Both the position numbers and the translations under genes were made by a program. From the NCBI GenBank assembly GCA_001871195.1, contig MNXA01000029.1, positions 1-53,317 on the forward strand: a stretch of 53,317 nucleotides of DNA, written 5' to 3'. This DNA comes from Zetaproteobacteria bacterium CG1_02_55_237. Its GTDB lineage: Bacteria; Pseudomonadota; Zetaproteobacteria; Mariprofundales; Mariprofundaceae. The notes beneath the pieces are model-generated. The model was given only the letters and a program-made list of their open reading frames with translations. It had not been told where the DNA came from and did no database searches. Below are positions 31,839-42,109 of this stretch, one piece after another (positions within the stretch are counted from its first letter, which is position 1; every line of letters begins with the position of its first letter).

Positions 31839-33761
31839 TCAAGCTATGGCGAAAAACCGCCGGACATCGCTCATTTCTTCCGTCTTCGGCGCACGCGGCA
31901 GATTTCTCGCCACCACGCGACCGTAGGATCGAGTGTACAGGCGCGAATCGAGAATGGCGATCACACCACGATCCTCCTGGGTGCGAATCAGCCTGCCCGC
32001 CCCCTGACGCAGGGCGGCCACCGCTTCCGGCAACTGGATATCGTAGAAGGCATTGCCGCCCTTCTTTTCGCAGGCCTCGCAGCGCGCCGCCAGCAGCCGG
32101 TCGTCGGGCGGCGCAAAGGGGATTTTATCGATAATCACCAGACTCAGTGATTCACCGGGCACATCCACGCCCTCCCAGAAGCTGCGCGTACCGCACAGGA
32201 CGGAATGCTTATCGTCCCGGAACTGCTGCAGAATCGCATCCTTGCTGCCGCTCTCATTCTGCACCAGCACCGGCCAGTCCACGGCTTCGGCCAGGCGTGG
32301 CGCAAGGCGGCGCAACATCTGATGCGAGGTGAACAACACAAAGGCACGACCGCTGGAGGCATCAAGCAGGGCCCGCATCTCGTCGAATAACGCATCCTCA
32401 TACTCAGCCGTGCCCGGTGCAGGAATATGGCGCGGCGCATAAATCATCGCCTGCGTGGCATAATCAAAGGGCGAAGGATGGGCCACGGCGAGCGCCTCCA
32501 CCCCCTCTTCCCCATCTGCTCCGGTATTCAGGCCGAAACGCTCGGCGGCATAGGCGAAGGAACCTGAAATGCGCAGTGTCGCGGAAAGCAGGATAAAGGA
32601 TGAGGCTCGCGACCACAGTTTCTCGCCCAGTACGGGGCCAGTTTCCACCGGGGCCAGAAGATGGGTGGCAACCCGCCCGCTGCCTTCCCGCCAGGCCACA
32701 TAGCCTTTGGGCGCCTTGAGGATGGCCTCGATGTCCATGCTGATGGCCTCGGCCCGGTCGGAGAGGCGGGCCGTTTCAGAACTTCGCTCACGACGCGCAT
32801 CGGCAAAGCCGGACAAGTCCTGCCAGGCCGTCTGTACACGCTCCAGATCGTCCCGGTCGAATGCCTCAACAACCTGAATAAACAGCATGCTCATATCACG
32901 CTTGAGATCGGCCTCGTCGCCGAATGCTTCCAGCACGCCTTGCATATCGTTATGCCATGTCGTCAATCGATTCAGGGCCACCTGACGACCGAAATGGCGG
33001 CAGGCAAGATCCGGCAAGGCATGCGCCTCGTCGAGAATGGTGACATCGAAATCGGGCAAAACCTCGCCGAAATCGCCGGATTTCAGTTGTGCATCGGCCA
33101 GCAGCAGGCTGTGGTTGCTGACCACAATATCCGCGTCCTGTGCCGCCTGCCGCGCATTGACCAGCGGGCATTCATTCCAGAAAGAACATTTGGTGCCCAG
33201 ACATTGCTCGGCGGTGGCCGTAATGCGGCTGCCGATACCGGCGGCAAAGACATCGAAGGAGAGGGATGCCAGATCGCCGTCGCGACTGTCCTTGGCCCAT
33301 TTATTCACCCTGAGCAGGCTGCGCTTGGCCCAGGGTTCGACCTTCGCATCCTGCAGGCTTTTCTCCAGACGCTGCGGACAAAGGTAGTTGGCCCGCCCCT
33401 TGAGCAGGGCAACGCGCCGGCGCACCCCCAGCGCCTTCTGCACCGTGGGAATATCGCGAAACATCAGCTGATCCTGCAGCGCACGGGTATGGGTAGAGAT
33501 AAGGACTTTATCCGCACAGCGCAGCGCCGGCACCAGATAGGCCAGTGTTTTGCCCGTACCCGTTTCCGCCTCGGCCAGCAACAGACCGCCCTGCTGCATG
33601 GTGTCGGCGATTTCCCCGCTGAGATCCACCTGTTCCTGACGGCAGACATAGCCCGGCATGGCCGATGCGAGCGCACCGTCCGGTTGAAAATCGCGGGTAG
33701 TTCGAACTGAAAAGGAATTAGGGCCTGTTAACACTAATTCTGGCCGTAGCGATATCGTCAT
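31839..33761 (-). CDS. DinG/YoaA-type Fe-S helicase, 5' end supplied by a MITE
   Basis: About 640 aa. XPD/DinG-like superfamily 2 helicase: Walker A AETGTGKT, Fe-S cysteines in RANYLCPQRLE and CLGTKCSFWNECPL, DEAH box in TILDEAHALPD, motif V/VI region TRSFWEGVDVPGESLSLVIIDKIPF and RQGAGRLIRTQEDRG. It unwinds 5' to 3' and takes part in repair. Host-like sequence starts about PNSFSVRTTRDFQPDGALASAMPGY; everything upstream of base 33720 is MITE. No ATG lies in the remaining host part before Met at 33659. Candidate starts inside the MITE are ATG 33761 (used here), ATG 33794 and GTG 33734, none with an SD. The original start was probably lost or displaced. Confidence 0.83.
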   Translation of the reverse strand: MTISLRPELVLTGPNSFSVRTTRDFQPDGALASAMPGYVCRQEQVDLSGEIADTMQQGGLLLAEAETGTGKTLAYLVPALRCADKVLISTHTRALQDQLMFRDIPTVQKALGVRRRVALLKGRANYLCPQRLEKSLQDAKVEPWAKRSLLRVNKWAKDSRDGDLASLSFDVFAAGIGSRITATAEQCLGTKCSFWNECPLVNARQAAQDADIVVSNHSLLLADAQLKSGDFGEVLPDFDVTILDEAHALPDLACRHFGRQVALNRLTTWHNDMQGVLEAFGDEADLKRDMSMLFIQVVEAFDRDDLERVQTAWQDLSGFADARRERSSETARLSDRAEAISMDIEAILKAPKGYVAWREGSGRVATHLLAPVETGPVLGEKLWSRASSFILLSATLRISGSFAYAAERFGLNTGADGEEGVEALAVAHPSPFDYATQAMIYAPRHIPAPGTAEYEDALFDEMRALLDASSGRAFVLFTSHQMLRRLAPRLAEAVDWPVLVQNESGSKDAILQQFRDDKHSVLCGTRSFWEGVDVPGESLSLVIIDKIPFAPPDDRLLAARCEACEKKGGNAFYDIQLPEAVAALRQGAGRLIRTQEDRGVIAILDSRLYTRSYGRVVARNLPRAPKTEEMSDVRRFFAIA

Positions 33762-33987
33762 TTTTGATGCGCTGCAAGGCATTTCGAGCGTCATGTGCTA
33801 TCTGCACATCAGCGAAAAATAACGCCGCAGAGCGCAAAAATGGCGTATCCCGCAGGGCTGCGCCCCAAATGTGGCCATTCAGCGTTGCTCGTCGTTCATT
33901 TGGATTCACCAAACTTCTCTCCTTGCGCCTTGACTGGCCACATTTGGGGCAGCAGCGCTTCGATCAGAATTAGTATTAACAGGCCCC
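33721..33987. mobile_element. MITE-like element with terminal inverted repeats
   Basis: The left end GGGCCTGTTAACACTAATTC (33721 on) and, on the other strand, the right end GGGCCTGTTAATACTAATTC (ending 33986) match at 27 of 31 bases over the extended ends. Inside, a 16-bp perfect inverted repeat sits at 33862-33877 and 33935-33950. There is no transposase; a 64-codon frame inside is probably spurious. The length is about 267 bp. No clear target duplication is seen. It lies between the helicase and the divergent PBP-GGDEF gene and overlaps the helicase 5' end. Confidence 0.78.
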
Positions 33988-34144
33988 TTGAGCATGAACT
34001 GCAAGCCTACTTCAGCATGGCGCATGCAGGCAAAGCCTCAATTAGCCACCATTCGGGATTCTCTTCACTGGCATCTCCGATGCTCTGCATTGCACACACG
34101 CGAAGGTCGTCGAATGACTGCTATCGATGTGATAAATTCCCCGC

Positions 34145-35812
34145 ATGAGAAGCAAATATTTTTCCTCCATATCCTGTAGAGCTGGATCAAGCCTTCTCTT
34201 TGTAGTCTGCATCTGCCTTTTTCCTTTTCTATCTGAAGCAAAACCCGAAACGATTTCCCTGCAATTAAAATGGAAGCATGCATTCCAGTTTGCCGGATTT
34301 TATATGGCCCAGGAGAAAGGGTTTTATCGCGATGCAGGCCTTGATGTTGATATCAGGGAAATGCAAACAGGGACGCATGCCGTTGATGAGCTTGCCAATG
34401 GTAAGGTGGATTACGCCTTGGGAGATACCGGAGTCTTATTGGCGCGTGCAAACGGGATCCCTATAAAAATATTGGCGGCGATTTTTCAGCACTCTCCTCT
34501 TGCCTTGATTGTGCGGAAGGAAGCGACCATAACAAAGATCACGGACCTGCGTGGAAAACGCATCATGATGACGCCCGGCCTGAATGCCGACATTCTTGCC
34601 GCACTCGGGGCTGTAGGAATTTCTTCCAGCGATTTCGTGCGTCAGGAAATCAGCTACGATATTAATGACCTGGTGAATGGGAATACCGATGCGTTCAGCA
34701 GTTATATTACAGATCAACCGCATCAGCTGGATTTGCGCCACATCCCTTATCGCATTTTTCGTCCCAGAGATTATGGCATAGATTTTTATGGAGACATTCT
34801 CGTTACCTCCGAGAAGGAGATAAAAAAACATCCTCAAAGGGCCAGGGCTTTTATCGATGCATCCATGCAGGGATGGCAATATGCCCTGGCCCATATTGAT
34901 GAGACCATTGACCTTATTCTGCAAAAATACAACACACAAAACCTGCATCGGGATCAGCTCAAATTTGAAGCCCTGAAAACAAAAGAGATGATTTTAGGCG
35001 ATATTGTTCAGATTGGTTATATGAGTGAGCTCCGCTGGCAGCACATCGCCGACATCTACACCTCCCAGGGTCTGCTTCCGGCCGGGTTTTCGGTTTCACA
35101 GGCCCTGTATCAACCTGACGTCGAGCTTCTTGATGTGCTTAAGGAAAACAGCTTAAAAATCACATTCGCCTTCCTGATCGTTCTCCTGTTTTTCTTTGCC
35201 CTGAACACCATGTATTTACGCAGGGCCGTAAAGCAAAGGACGAGCGAGCTGGAAAACAAGGAAAAGGAGCTTCAGCACCTGAACAGGGAGCTTGAGCTAC
35301 TATCCCTGCTGGATGGTCTGACCGGTATAGGAAACAGACGAATGTTTGATCAAGTGCTGGATAGAGAGTGGTTCCGCGCCCAGCGAGACAAGCATCCTGT
35401 TTCCGTCATCCTGATCGATGTTGATTTTTTCAAGCCATACAATGACTACTATGGGCATCAGCAGGGCGATGATTGCCTGACACGGGTTGCACATATCCTG
35501 AATGGCATCACGCACCGCTCAAGCGATTTATGTGCCCGCTATGGTGGTGAGGAGTTTGTTATTTTACTGCCGGATGCAGATTCGACAAATGCCCATCGAC
35601 TGGCAGAAGACTGTCGCATAAGCGTTGCCGATGCGGCTATCCCGCATATTCATTCAAAAGTCAGTAAGGTGGTTACCATCAGCATCGGTGTAAGCACTGT
35701 AATCCCTACAGTGGAATGCGACCCGTCCTCGCTTATCAAAGCTGCCGACAAGCTTCTATACAAGGCCAAGAAGAATGGTCGCAATCGGGTTGAATCCGAG
35801 CATCAGCCGTAA
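34145..35812 (+). CDS. Periplasmic NMT1/THI5-like binding domain fused to a GGDEF diguanylate cyclase
   Basis: 555 aa. Signal peptide 1-32. An NMT1/THI5-like solute-binding domain of about 280 residues (LQLKWKHAFQFAGFYMAQEKGFYRDAGLDVDI, DYALGDTGVLLARANGIPIKILA) normally serves ABC transport of pyrimidine/thiamine precursors or sulfonates. A single TM helix about 337-357, a short coiled coil, then GGDEF about 380-550 with GGEEF at 467-471 and an RSSD I-site at 458-461. The fusion would turn ligand capture in the periplasm into c-di-GMP synthesis in the cytoplasm. No ABC transporter is adjacent. Moderately AT-rich relative to the copper operon next door. Confidence 0.9.
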   Translation: MRSKYFSSISCRAGSSLLFVVCICLFPFLSEAKPETISLQLKWKHAFQFAGFYMAQEKGFYRDAGLDVDIREMQTGTHAVDELANGKVDYALGDTGVLLARANGIPIKILAAIFQHSPLALIVRKEATITKITDLRGKRIMMTPGLNADILAALGAVGISSSDFVRQEISYDINDLVNGNTDAFSSYITDQPHQLDLRHIPYRIFRPRDYGIDFYGDILVTSEKEIKKHPQRARAFIDASMQGWQYALAHIDETIDLILQKYNTQNLHRDQLKFEALKTKEMILGDIVQIGYMSELRWQHIADIYTSQGLLPAGFSVSQALYQPDVELLDVLKENSLKITFAFLIVLLFFFALNTMYLRRAVKQRTSELENKEKELQHLNRELELLSLLDGLTGIGNRRMFDQVLDREWFRAQRDKHPVSVILIDVDFFKPYNDYYGHQQGDDCLTRVAHILNGITHRSSDLCARYGGEEFVILLPDADSTNAHRLAEDCRISVADAAIPHIHSKVSKVVTISIGVSTVIPTVECDPSSLIKAADKLLYKAKKNGRNRVESEHQP

Positions 35813-35821
35813 GAGCGCAGG

Positions 35822-36181
35822 TCAGCTGACCCTTAGCACACCCCGATACATGCCCATCTGGCACTGATAGGCGTATTCACCTGTCTGCTCAGGGACGATG
35901 CGAATCACCACCGGCTTACCCAAAGGCAATTCTTTCTGGATGCCGAGCTCGGGAAACACCACCTGTGAGGCGCAGGCCGCTTCATCCTCGCGGATGAACT
36001 TCAGCGATATCCCCTTGCCCGCTGTCGCTTCGATCAGGGCTGGATCGTACACCCCATCCTTGACGCGAACCTCGATGATCTGGCCGGGAGCCGCAGCCAC
36101 GACGGCTGTCGGTCGATACATCCAGAACCACCAGATGATGAAGCCGATCAGTGCAAGGCCTGCGATATTTACCAGTATCAT
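35822..36181 (-). CDS. Membrane-anchored cupredoxin-like protein
   Basis: 119 aa. One N-terminal TM anchor (1-25) and a cupredoxin_1-type beta domain ([83 protein letters not shown]). The Cys in ACAS and in [10 protein letters not shown], with nearby Met, can bind copper, but the classical His ligands are missing. Its ATG overlaps the copA TGA (ATGA), so it is the last, coupled gene of the copper operon and may receive Cu from the P-ATPase on the periplasmic side. Confidence 0.82.
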   Translation of the reverse strand: MILVNIAGLALIGFIIWWFWMYRPTAVVAAAPGQIIEVRVKDGVYDPALIEATAGKGISLKFIREDEAACASQVVFPELGIQKELPLGKPVVIRIVPEQTGEYAYQCQMGMYRGVLRVS

Positions 36182-38433
36182 GACTTACCTCCCGACGCTT
36201 GCCCGGAAGGAATAAACAGGCGAAGACGGTTGGCATTACTCACCACCGTCACCGAGGACATGGCCATCGCCGCACCGGCCAGCATCGGATTGAGCATCAG
36301 GCCGAAGAAGGGAAACAACAGACCGGCAGCGACGGGAATGCCAAGGCTATTATAAACAAACGCCCCGAAAAGATTCTGTTTGATATTACGCAGCGTCGCC
36401 CTGGAAATCTCGATGGCCGTCACCACGCCATCGAGCGAGGAGCGCATCAGGGTGATATCGGCGGATTCAATGGCCACATCCGTCCCCGCACCAATGGCAA
36501 AACCGACATCGGCACGGGAGAGTGCCGGCGCATCGTTGATGCCGTCGCCGACCATACCGACGACTTCTCCGGCAGCCTGCAATTCCGCCACCTTGGCATC
36601 CTTATGCTCAGGCATCACCTCGGCGAACACCTCGGCAATACCGACCTGTGCGGCAACGGCCTCAGCCGTGCTGCGATTGTCACCGGTCAACATCACCACT
36701 TTCAGGCCCATGGCCTGCATCCGGGCAATGGCAGCCCTGGAATCATCCTTGATCGGATCGGCCACGGCGATGATGCCGAGAAGCTTTCCGTCGCTGGCCA
36801 GCAGCATCGGTGTTTTCCCTTGCGCCGCCAGTGCCGTTAATTGTTCACCCCTGTCCGCATCGACTGCAATCTTGTGTGCCGCCATCAGTGCGCTATTACC
36901 CAGCAGGATCTTGTGCCCATCTACCCGGCCGCCAACCCCCTGCCCCGATATCGCCTCAAACCCCTTACAGGCCGCCAATTTCTTGTCCCCCGGCATATCT
37001 CCCGCTTTAGCCACAATGGCCGCAGCCAGCGGATGCTCGCTGCCGGCTTCAAGTGCGGCAGCCAGACGCAGCATGGCATCCCCATCCTCGCCAATAATAT
37101 CGGTCACCGCAGGCCTGCCTTCGGTCACGGTACCGGTCTTGTCGAGCACAATCGCTGTGAGCTTCGAGGCCCGTTCCAGCGCCTCTCCCCTGCGAATCAG
37201 AATACCGAACTCCGCCGCCTTGCCGACCCCGACCACCAGTGAAATCGGCGTGGCCAGCCCGAGCGCGCAGGGGCAGGCAATAATCAAGACCGTCATGGCA
37301 GCCACCAGGGCAAAACTGATGCGTGGTTCCGGCCCGAAATTGAGCCAGACCAGTGCGGTCAGCACGGCCAGAATCAGCACTGTCGGCACAAACACGCCCG
37401 CCACCTTGTCCACAATGCGGCCGATGCGCGGCTTGGAGGCCTGCGCGTTTTTCACCATCTCGATGATATGCGCCAGCACGGTATCAGCACCCACATGGGT
37501 GCTGCGGTAAAGAAAGCTTCCTGTCTCGTTGATTGTGCCGCCGACCACGCTATCGCCCGACTTTTTCTGCACTGCCATCGGCTCGCCGGTAAGCATGGAT
37601 TCGTCCACCCGCGATTCGCCCTCCAGCACATCGCCATCAACGGGAATCTTCTCGCCTGGACGCACACGAATCACATCACCGGCCACCACCTCGGCTATCG
37701 GCACATCGATTTCCTGCCCCTCGCGCACGACCCTTGCCGTTGCTGGTTGCAAACCGATCAGACGCCGGATGGCCTCGGAGGTCTTGCCGCGCGCGCGCAC
37801 CTCAAGTGCCTGTCCCAGATTGATCAGGGCGATGATGATCAGCGAGGCATCGAAATACGGGTGGCGGGCCGCCTCGGGGACCAGCCCGGGAGCAATGCAG
37901 ATGAGCATCGAATAAAGCCACGCCGTACCCGTACCGGTGGCAATCAGGGTATCCATGGTGGCCGAGTGGTGGATGAAGGCGCGCCAGGCACCAACATAAA
38001 AATGTCGCCCGGCATAGATCATGGTCACCAGGATGATAATGCCGATTGCCAGCCAGAGCAGAGGTGCAGCGGTAATTTCCGGCAGGTAATGCAGAAACAT
38101 ATCCGCAATCAGGGGCAATCCGACCAGTGCAGCAACGGCGAAGCGGCGCATCAGACTGCGAAAATGCGCCGCCTCCTCGTTCTGTTTGTCGGCCACATTC
38201 TCCGCACCCAGTATCGGACTGGCATCATAGCCAACCGCCTGCACGGCCGAGACCAGATCGGTGACATCCAGTGAGGTATCACCCCTAACCGCTGCCGTGC
38301 GATCCACCAGATTCACACTGGCCTGCTGTACCCCGGGTGCCGCCGCCAGTGCGCCCTCAACCTTGCTGACACAGCCGGCACAGCGCATGCCCTCAATATT
38401 CAGGCGGACTTGCGCAGAATCGGCTTTCGTCAC
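36178..38433 (-). CDS. copA: Cu(I)/Ag(I)-exporting P-type ATPase
   Basis: 751 aa. One N-terminal HMA domain with GMRCAGC (Cys18, Cys21), eight TM helices, the transport motif CPC at 387-389, phosphorylation Asp431 in DKTGTVTEG, the HP motif in SEHPLA, TGE at 292-294 in LTGEPM, and [10 protein letters not shown] as hinge. CPC plus HMA marks a Cu+/Ag+ exporter (P1B-1) pumping metal from cytoplasm to periplasm. GTG start 38433 with GAGG upstream; 8 bp from the DUF411 stop. Followed by the coupled cupredoxin. Regulation is presumably with the whole operon; no cueR/copR is in the window. Confidence 0.95.
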   Translation of the reverse strand: MTKADSAQVRLNIEGMRCAGCVSKVEGALAAAPGVQQASVNLVDRTAAVRGDTSLDVTDLVSAVQAVGYDASPILGAENVADKQNEEAAHFRSLMRRFAVAALVGLPLIADMFLHYLPEITAAPLLWLAIGIIILVTMIYAGRHFYVGAWRAFIHHSATMDTLIATGTGTAWLYSMLICIAPGLVPEAARHPYFDASLIIIALINLGQALEVRARGKTSEAIRRLIGLQPATARVVREGQEIDVPIAEVVAGDVIRVRPGEKIPVDGDVLEGESRVDESMLTGEPMAVQKKSGDSVVGGTINETGSFLYRSTHVGADTVLAHIIEMVKNAQASKPRIGRIVDKVAGVFVPTVLILAVLTALVWLNFGPEPRISFALVAAMTVLIIACPCALGLATPISLVVGVGKAAEFGILIRRGEALERASKLTAIVLDKTGTVTEGRPAVTDIIGEDGDAMLRLAAALEAGSEHPLAAAIVAKAGDMPGDKKLAACKGFEAISGQGVGGRVDGHKILLGNSALMAAHKIAVDADRGEQLTALAAQGKTPMLLASDGKLLGIIAVADPIKDDSRAAIARMQAMGLKVVMLTGDNRSTAEAVAAQVGIAEVFAEVMPEHKDAKVAELQAAGEVVGMVGDGINDAPALSRADVGFAIGAGTDVAIESADITLMRSSLDGVVTAIEISRATLRNIKQNLFGAFVYNSLGIPVAAGLLFPFFGLMLNPMLAGAAMAMSSVTVVSNANRLRLFIPSGQASGGKS

Positions 38434-38441
38434 AACAAGCC

Positions 38442-38906
38442 TCAGTAGTGACTGAACACGGTGGTCTTGCCTTCCTTGTCGAAGGCCAGCACATCGTAAT
38501 TTTTAGGCTCCAGCATGTTCGGCTGCATACCGGGAGACTGGCCCGGCATGCCGGGGGCAGTCAGGCCCACCACGTCTTTCGGCTTTTCCTTGAGCAGGCG
38601 CTGCACATCGGCGGCAGGCACATGCCCCTCAATCACATAACCGTCAATGATCGCCGTATGGCAGGAAGCCAGCTTTTCCGGCACACCGTACTTCGCCTTG
38701 ATGGCATCCATGTCCTCATCCTTATTCTCGGCCACTGTGAAACCGGCAGCCTTCAGTGTGTCGGCCCAGTTGGAGCAACAGCCACAGTATGGCGACTTGT
38801 ACATCATCATTTCACCTGCAACGGCAGGTGTCGCCGGCAAAGCAAAAGCTGCGATAGCCAGCAGGCCTGCCAGCATCCATGCAGAGTATGATTTTCCTTT
38901 GTTCAT
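38442..38906 (-). CDS. DUF411 periplasmic metal-binding protein
   Basis: 154 aa. Signal peptide 1-31 ([23 protein letters not shown]). The DUF411 core starts [24 protein letters not shown] with a thioredoxin-like CxCC motif and continues to [32 protein letters not shown]. Family members accompany copper-resistance operons and are thought to bind Cu in the periplasm. The C-terminal [14 protein letters not shown] stretch is Met-rich, adding possible Cu(I) sites. Start at ATG 38906 with AAGGAG at 8 bases; an ATG two codons earlier is too close to the SD. Confidence 0.9.
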   Translation of the reverse strand: MNKGKSYSAWMLAGLLAIAAFALPATPAVAGEMMMYKSPYCGCCSNWADTLKAAGFTVAENKDEDMDAIKAKYGVPEKLASCHTAIIDGYVIEGHVPAADVQRLLKEKPKDVVGLTAPGMPGQSPGMQPNMLEPKNYDVLAFDKEGKTTVFSHY

Positions 38907-38919
38907 TCTCATCTCTCCT

Positions 38920-41900
38920 TCAAGTCCGTTGTTGTTCTTTGTGCTGAAGTATAGCGCCATAGATGACCGGCAATACCAGCAAGCATAACAACGTTGTGCT
39001 GACCATACCGCCGATCATAGGTGCCGCAATGCGCTGCATAACATCCGAGCCCGTGCCGCTGCCCAGCATAATCGGCACAAGACCGGCTATCACCGCGGTG
39101 GCCGTCATGGCGATCGGGCGAACACGCTTAGCCACCCCACTCTGCACGGCTGCATACAAGGCGTCCGGTGTAAGTTTTCCACCCGCCTCGTCCCGCCTGC
39201 GGGCCACCTCCTGATCGATAAAGGTCAGGACCAGCACACCGATCTCGGCAGCCACACCGGCCAGGGCAATAAAGCCAACCGCCACCGCCACGCTCATATT
39301 GAAGCCCAGCAGCCAGACCAGCCAGAAACCGCCGATCAGGGCAAACGGCACCGACAACATCACCACCACCGGGGCCATCAGGTTGCCGAAGTTGAAATAC
39401 AGCAACAGAAAGATCAACAACAAGGTGGCCGGAATAACAATCCGCATCTTGGCAGCCGCCCTTTCCATGTACTCGAACTGACCCGACCATTCCAGCGTGT
39501 ACCCGGTAGGTATCTTCACCTGTTCGGCAATGATCTGCTTGGCCTTGGCAACATAGCCGCCGATATCGCTGGTGCTGATATCGACATACACCCAGGCATT
39601 CGGTCGCGCATTCTCACTTTTGATCGCCGGCGGCCCGCGATGCACAGCAATCTCCGCAACCGCCGCCAAGGGAATCTGTGCACCGGTCGGTGTCGGAATC
39701 AACACCCGCTTGAGTGCCTCCGGATTGCTGCGGTAGTCGCGCGGATAGCGCAGATTCACCGGATAGCGCTCCAGACCCTCCACCGTCTGCGTCACATTCA
39801 TGCCGCCGATAGCCGACTGGATCACATCCTCGATATCGCCGATGGTCAGACCGTAACGCGCTGCTTTGTCGCGCTGGATGTCGATATCCAGATAATAACC
39901 CCCGGCAGCACGATCACTGAAGGCAGAGGTTGTTTCCGGCAGGGCCTTGACCGCCCGCTCTATTTGCTCACCGACCTCTTGCAATACATTCAGATCCGGA
40001 CCGGAAACCTTGATGCCAACCGGTGTCTTGATCCCCGTGGAAAGCATGTCGATGCGCGTCTTGATCGGATAGGTCCAGGCATTGGCCAGACCGGGAAAGC
40101 GGATAGCCTTATCCATCTCCTGCATCAGTTCCTGCGTAGTTTTATCCGGGTCCGGCCACTCGGATTTGGGTTTCAGGCGGACAATGGTTTCCAGCATGGA
40201 CAGCGGGGCCGGATCGGTCGCTGTATCGGCACGCCCGGCCTTGCCGAACACCGACGCCACCTCCGGAAAAGTCTTGAGTATCCTGTCGGTCTGCTGCACC
40301 AGTTCACGAGCCTTGGTGATCGATATGCCGGGAAAGGTGGTCGGCATGTAGAGAATATCCCCTTCATCCAGTGGTGGCATGAATTCCGAACCGATGTTCG
40401 ACAATGGTACGGCCATCGATAAGAGCAAGGCCAAAGCAATCAGCACTGTCGCCCCCTTGCGTCTCAGGGCAGCGGCCAACAGCGGGCCATGCGCCCATTG
40501 CAGGGCACGATTCACCGGATTCTTCTTCTCCGGCATCACCTTGCCGCGGATGAACCAGCCCATCAGCAGCGGCACCAGGGTCACGGCCAGCAGTGCCGAA
40601 CCAAACATGGCATAGGTGGCGGTAAAGGCGAGCGGCTTGAACAAGCGTCCTTCCTGCGCCTCCAGCGTGAAGATGGCCATGTAGGAAACGGTGATAATCA
40701 GCAAGGAGAAAAACAGCGCCGGCCCTACCTCGCGGGAGGCTGTGGCCACTGCACCCCAGCGTTCGCTACTGCTCAATTCGCCCCCCTTTTTATGTTCCGA
40801 CTGTTCCAGGTGCTTGTGGGCATTTTCAATCAGCACAATCGCCCCGTCGACCATCGCCCCCAAGGTAATGGCGATGCCGCCGAGGCTCATGATATTGGCC
40901 GCAAGTCCCTGCCAGGACATCAATATGAAGGCGATCAACACGCCGAGCGGCAGGGTGACAATGGCTACCAGCGCGCTTCTGGCATGCATCAGAAAGAGCA
41001 TGCAGACCAGCGATATGACCAGAAACTCCTCAAATAGCTTGCCTTTCAGATTGGCTACGGCGCGCTCAATCAGGTCACCGCGATCATAGGTCGGCACGAC
41101 TTCCACACCTTCAGGGAGACCTGCCTTCAGCTCCTCCAGTTTCTGGCGCACAGCCTTGATGGTGGTCAAGGCATTCTCACCATAGCGCATGATAATCACG
41201 CCGCCGGCCACCTCGCCCTCACCGTTGAGTTCGGCGAGTCCACGTCTGAGTTCCGGCCCAAGGTGCACATGCGCCACATTGCGCAGCAGAATCGGGGTGC
41301 CATGCGCATCCACCCCCACGGGAATGGACTCCAGATCGGCAATGCCTTTCAGATAACCCTTGCCGCGCACCATGAACTCGGTTTCGCCCATTTCGATCAT
41401 GCGACCGCCGACATCATTGTTGCTGCGCTTGATGGCATGCATCACCTTGGACAGTGGAATGCCGAACTCGGCCAGCGCATTGGGATCGACCTCAACCTGA
41501 TACTGCTTCACAAAACCGCCGATGGATGCGACCTCGGATACGCCGTTCACCGTTTGCAGGGCGTAGCGCATATACCAGTCCTGAATCGAACGCAGTTCGG
41601 CCAGATCATGCGCCCCTGTTCTGTCGATCAGCGCATATTCATACACCCAGCCCACGCCCGTTGCATCCGGTCCGAGCGTCGGCGTGACCCCATTGGGCAA
41701 GCGTCCGGCCACATAGTTCAGGTATTCGAGGACGCGCGAACGAGCCCAGTACATATCCGTGCCATCGTCGAAGATGATGTACACAAAGGAGAAACCGAAG
41801 AAGGAATAACCGCGCACCACCTTGGCATGCGGCACAGCCAGCATGGCGGTGGTCAGCGGATAGGTGACCTGATCCTCAACCACCTGCGGGGCCTGACCGG

Positions 41901-42060
41901 GATACTTGGTGAACACAATCACCTGCACATCGGAGAGGTCGGGAATCGCATCGAGTGAAATGTTTTTCACCGCAAAGCTTCCAGCGGCAACAATCAGGCC
42001 GGCAAACAGCAGGACCATCAACTTGTTGCGCAGGCTGGCATCAATAAGTTTGGCGATCAT
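38920..42060 (-). CDS. cusA: CusA/CzcA-family heavy-metal RND efflux pump
   Basis: 1046 aa, the usual length for HME-RND inner-membrane pumps. SLDAIPDLSDVQVIVFTKYPGQAPQVVEDQVTYPLTTAMLAVPHAKVVRGYSFFGFSFVYIIFDDGTDMYWARSRVLEYLN is the HME-RND N-terminus; GAMVDGAIVLIENAHKHLE in TM4 carries the proton-relay acid. The two large periplasmic loops and 12 TM helices are in order. The neighbourhood (CopA, DUF411, Met-rich partners) favours Cu(I)/Ag(I) over Zn/Co/Cd. It would take metal from the periplasm or from CusB and drive it through CusC with proton motive force. Confidence 0.94.
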   Translation of the reverse strand: MIAKLIDASLRNKLMVLLFAGLIVAAGSFAVKNISLDAIPDLSDVQVIVFTKYPGQAPQVVEDQVTYPLTTAMLAVPHAKVVRGYSFFGFSFVYIIFDDGTDMYWARSRVLEYLNYVAGRLPNGVTPTLGPDATGVGWVYEYALIDRTGAHDLAELRSIQDWYMRYALQTVNGVSEVASIGGFVKQYQVEVDPNALAEFGIPLSKVMHAIKRSNNDVGGRMIEMGETEFMVRGKGYLKGIADLESIPVGVDAHGTPILLRNVAHVHLGPELRRGLAELNGEGEVAGGVIIMRYGENALTTIKAVRQKLEELKAGLPEGVEVVPTYDRGDLIERAVANLKGKLFEEFLVISLVCMLFLMHARSALVAIVTLPLGVLIAFILMSWQGLAANIMSLGGIAITLGAMVDGAIVLIENAHKHLEQSEHKKGGELSSSERWGAVATASREVGPALFFSLLIITVSYMAIFTLEAQEGRLFKPLAFTATYAMFGSALLAVTLVPLLMGWFIRGKVMPEKKNPVNRALQWAHGPLLAAALRRKGATVLIALALLLSMAVPLSNIGSEFMPPLDEGDILYMPTTFPGISITKARELVQQTDRILKTFPEVASVFGKAGRADTATDPAPLSMLETIVRLKPKSEWPDPDKTTQELMQEMDKAIRFPGLANAWTYPIKTRIDMLSTGIKTPVGIKVSGPDLNVLQEVGEQIERAVKALPETTSAFSDRAAGGYYLDIDIQRDKAARYGLTIGDIEDVIQSAIGGMNVTQTVEGLERYPVNLRYPRDYRSNPEALKRVLIPTPTGAQIPLAAVAEIAVHRGPPAIKSENARPNAWVYVDISTSDIGGYVAKAKQIIAEQVKIPTGYTLEWSGQFEYMERAAAKMRIVIPATLLLIFLLLYFNFGNLMAPVVVMLSVPFALIGGFWLVWLLGFNMSVAVAVGFIALAGVAAEIGVLVLTFIDQEVARRRDEAGGKLTPDALYAAVQSGVAKRVRPIAMTATAVIAGLVPIMLGSGTGSDVMQRIAAPMIGGMVSTTLLCLLVLPVIYGAILQHKEQQRT

Positions 42061-42109
42061 GGCCTGGAACCTTTCAGCACAGAGATCAGAGAGAAAAAAG
42101 GAATCGGCA

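Noticed and set aside
32661-33710. 349-codon plus-strand frame opposite the helicase
   Set aside because: Antisense shadow of a well-supported helicase gene.
33718-33912. 64-codon frame inside the MITE
   Set aside because: No SD and no family resemblance; it spans the terminal repeat and looks incidental.
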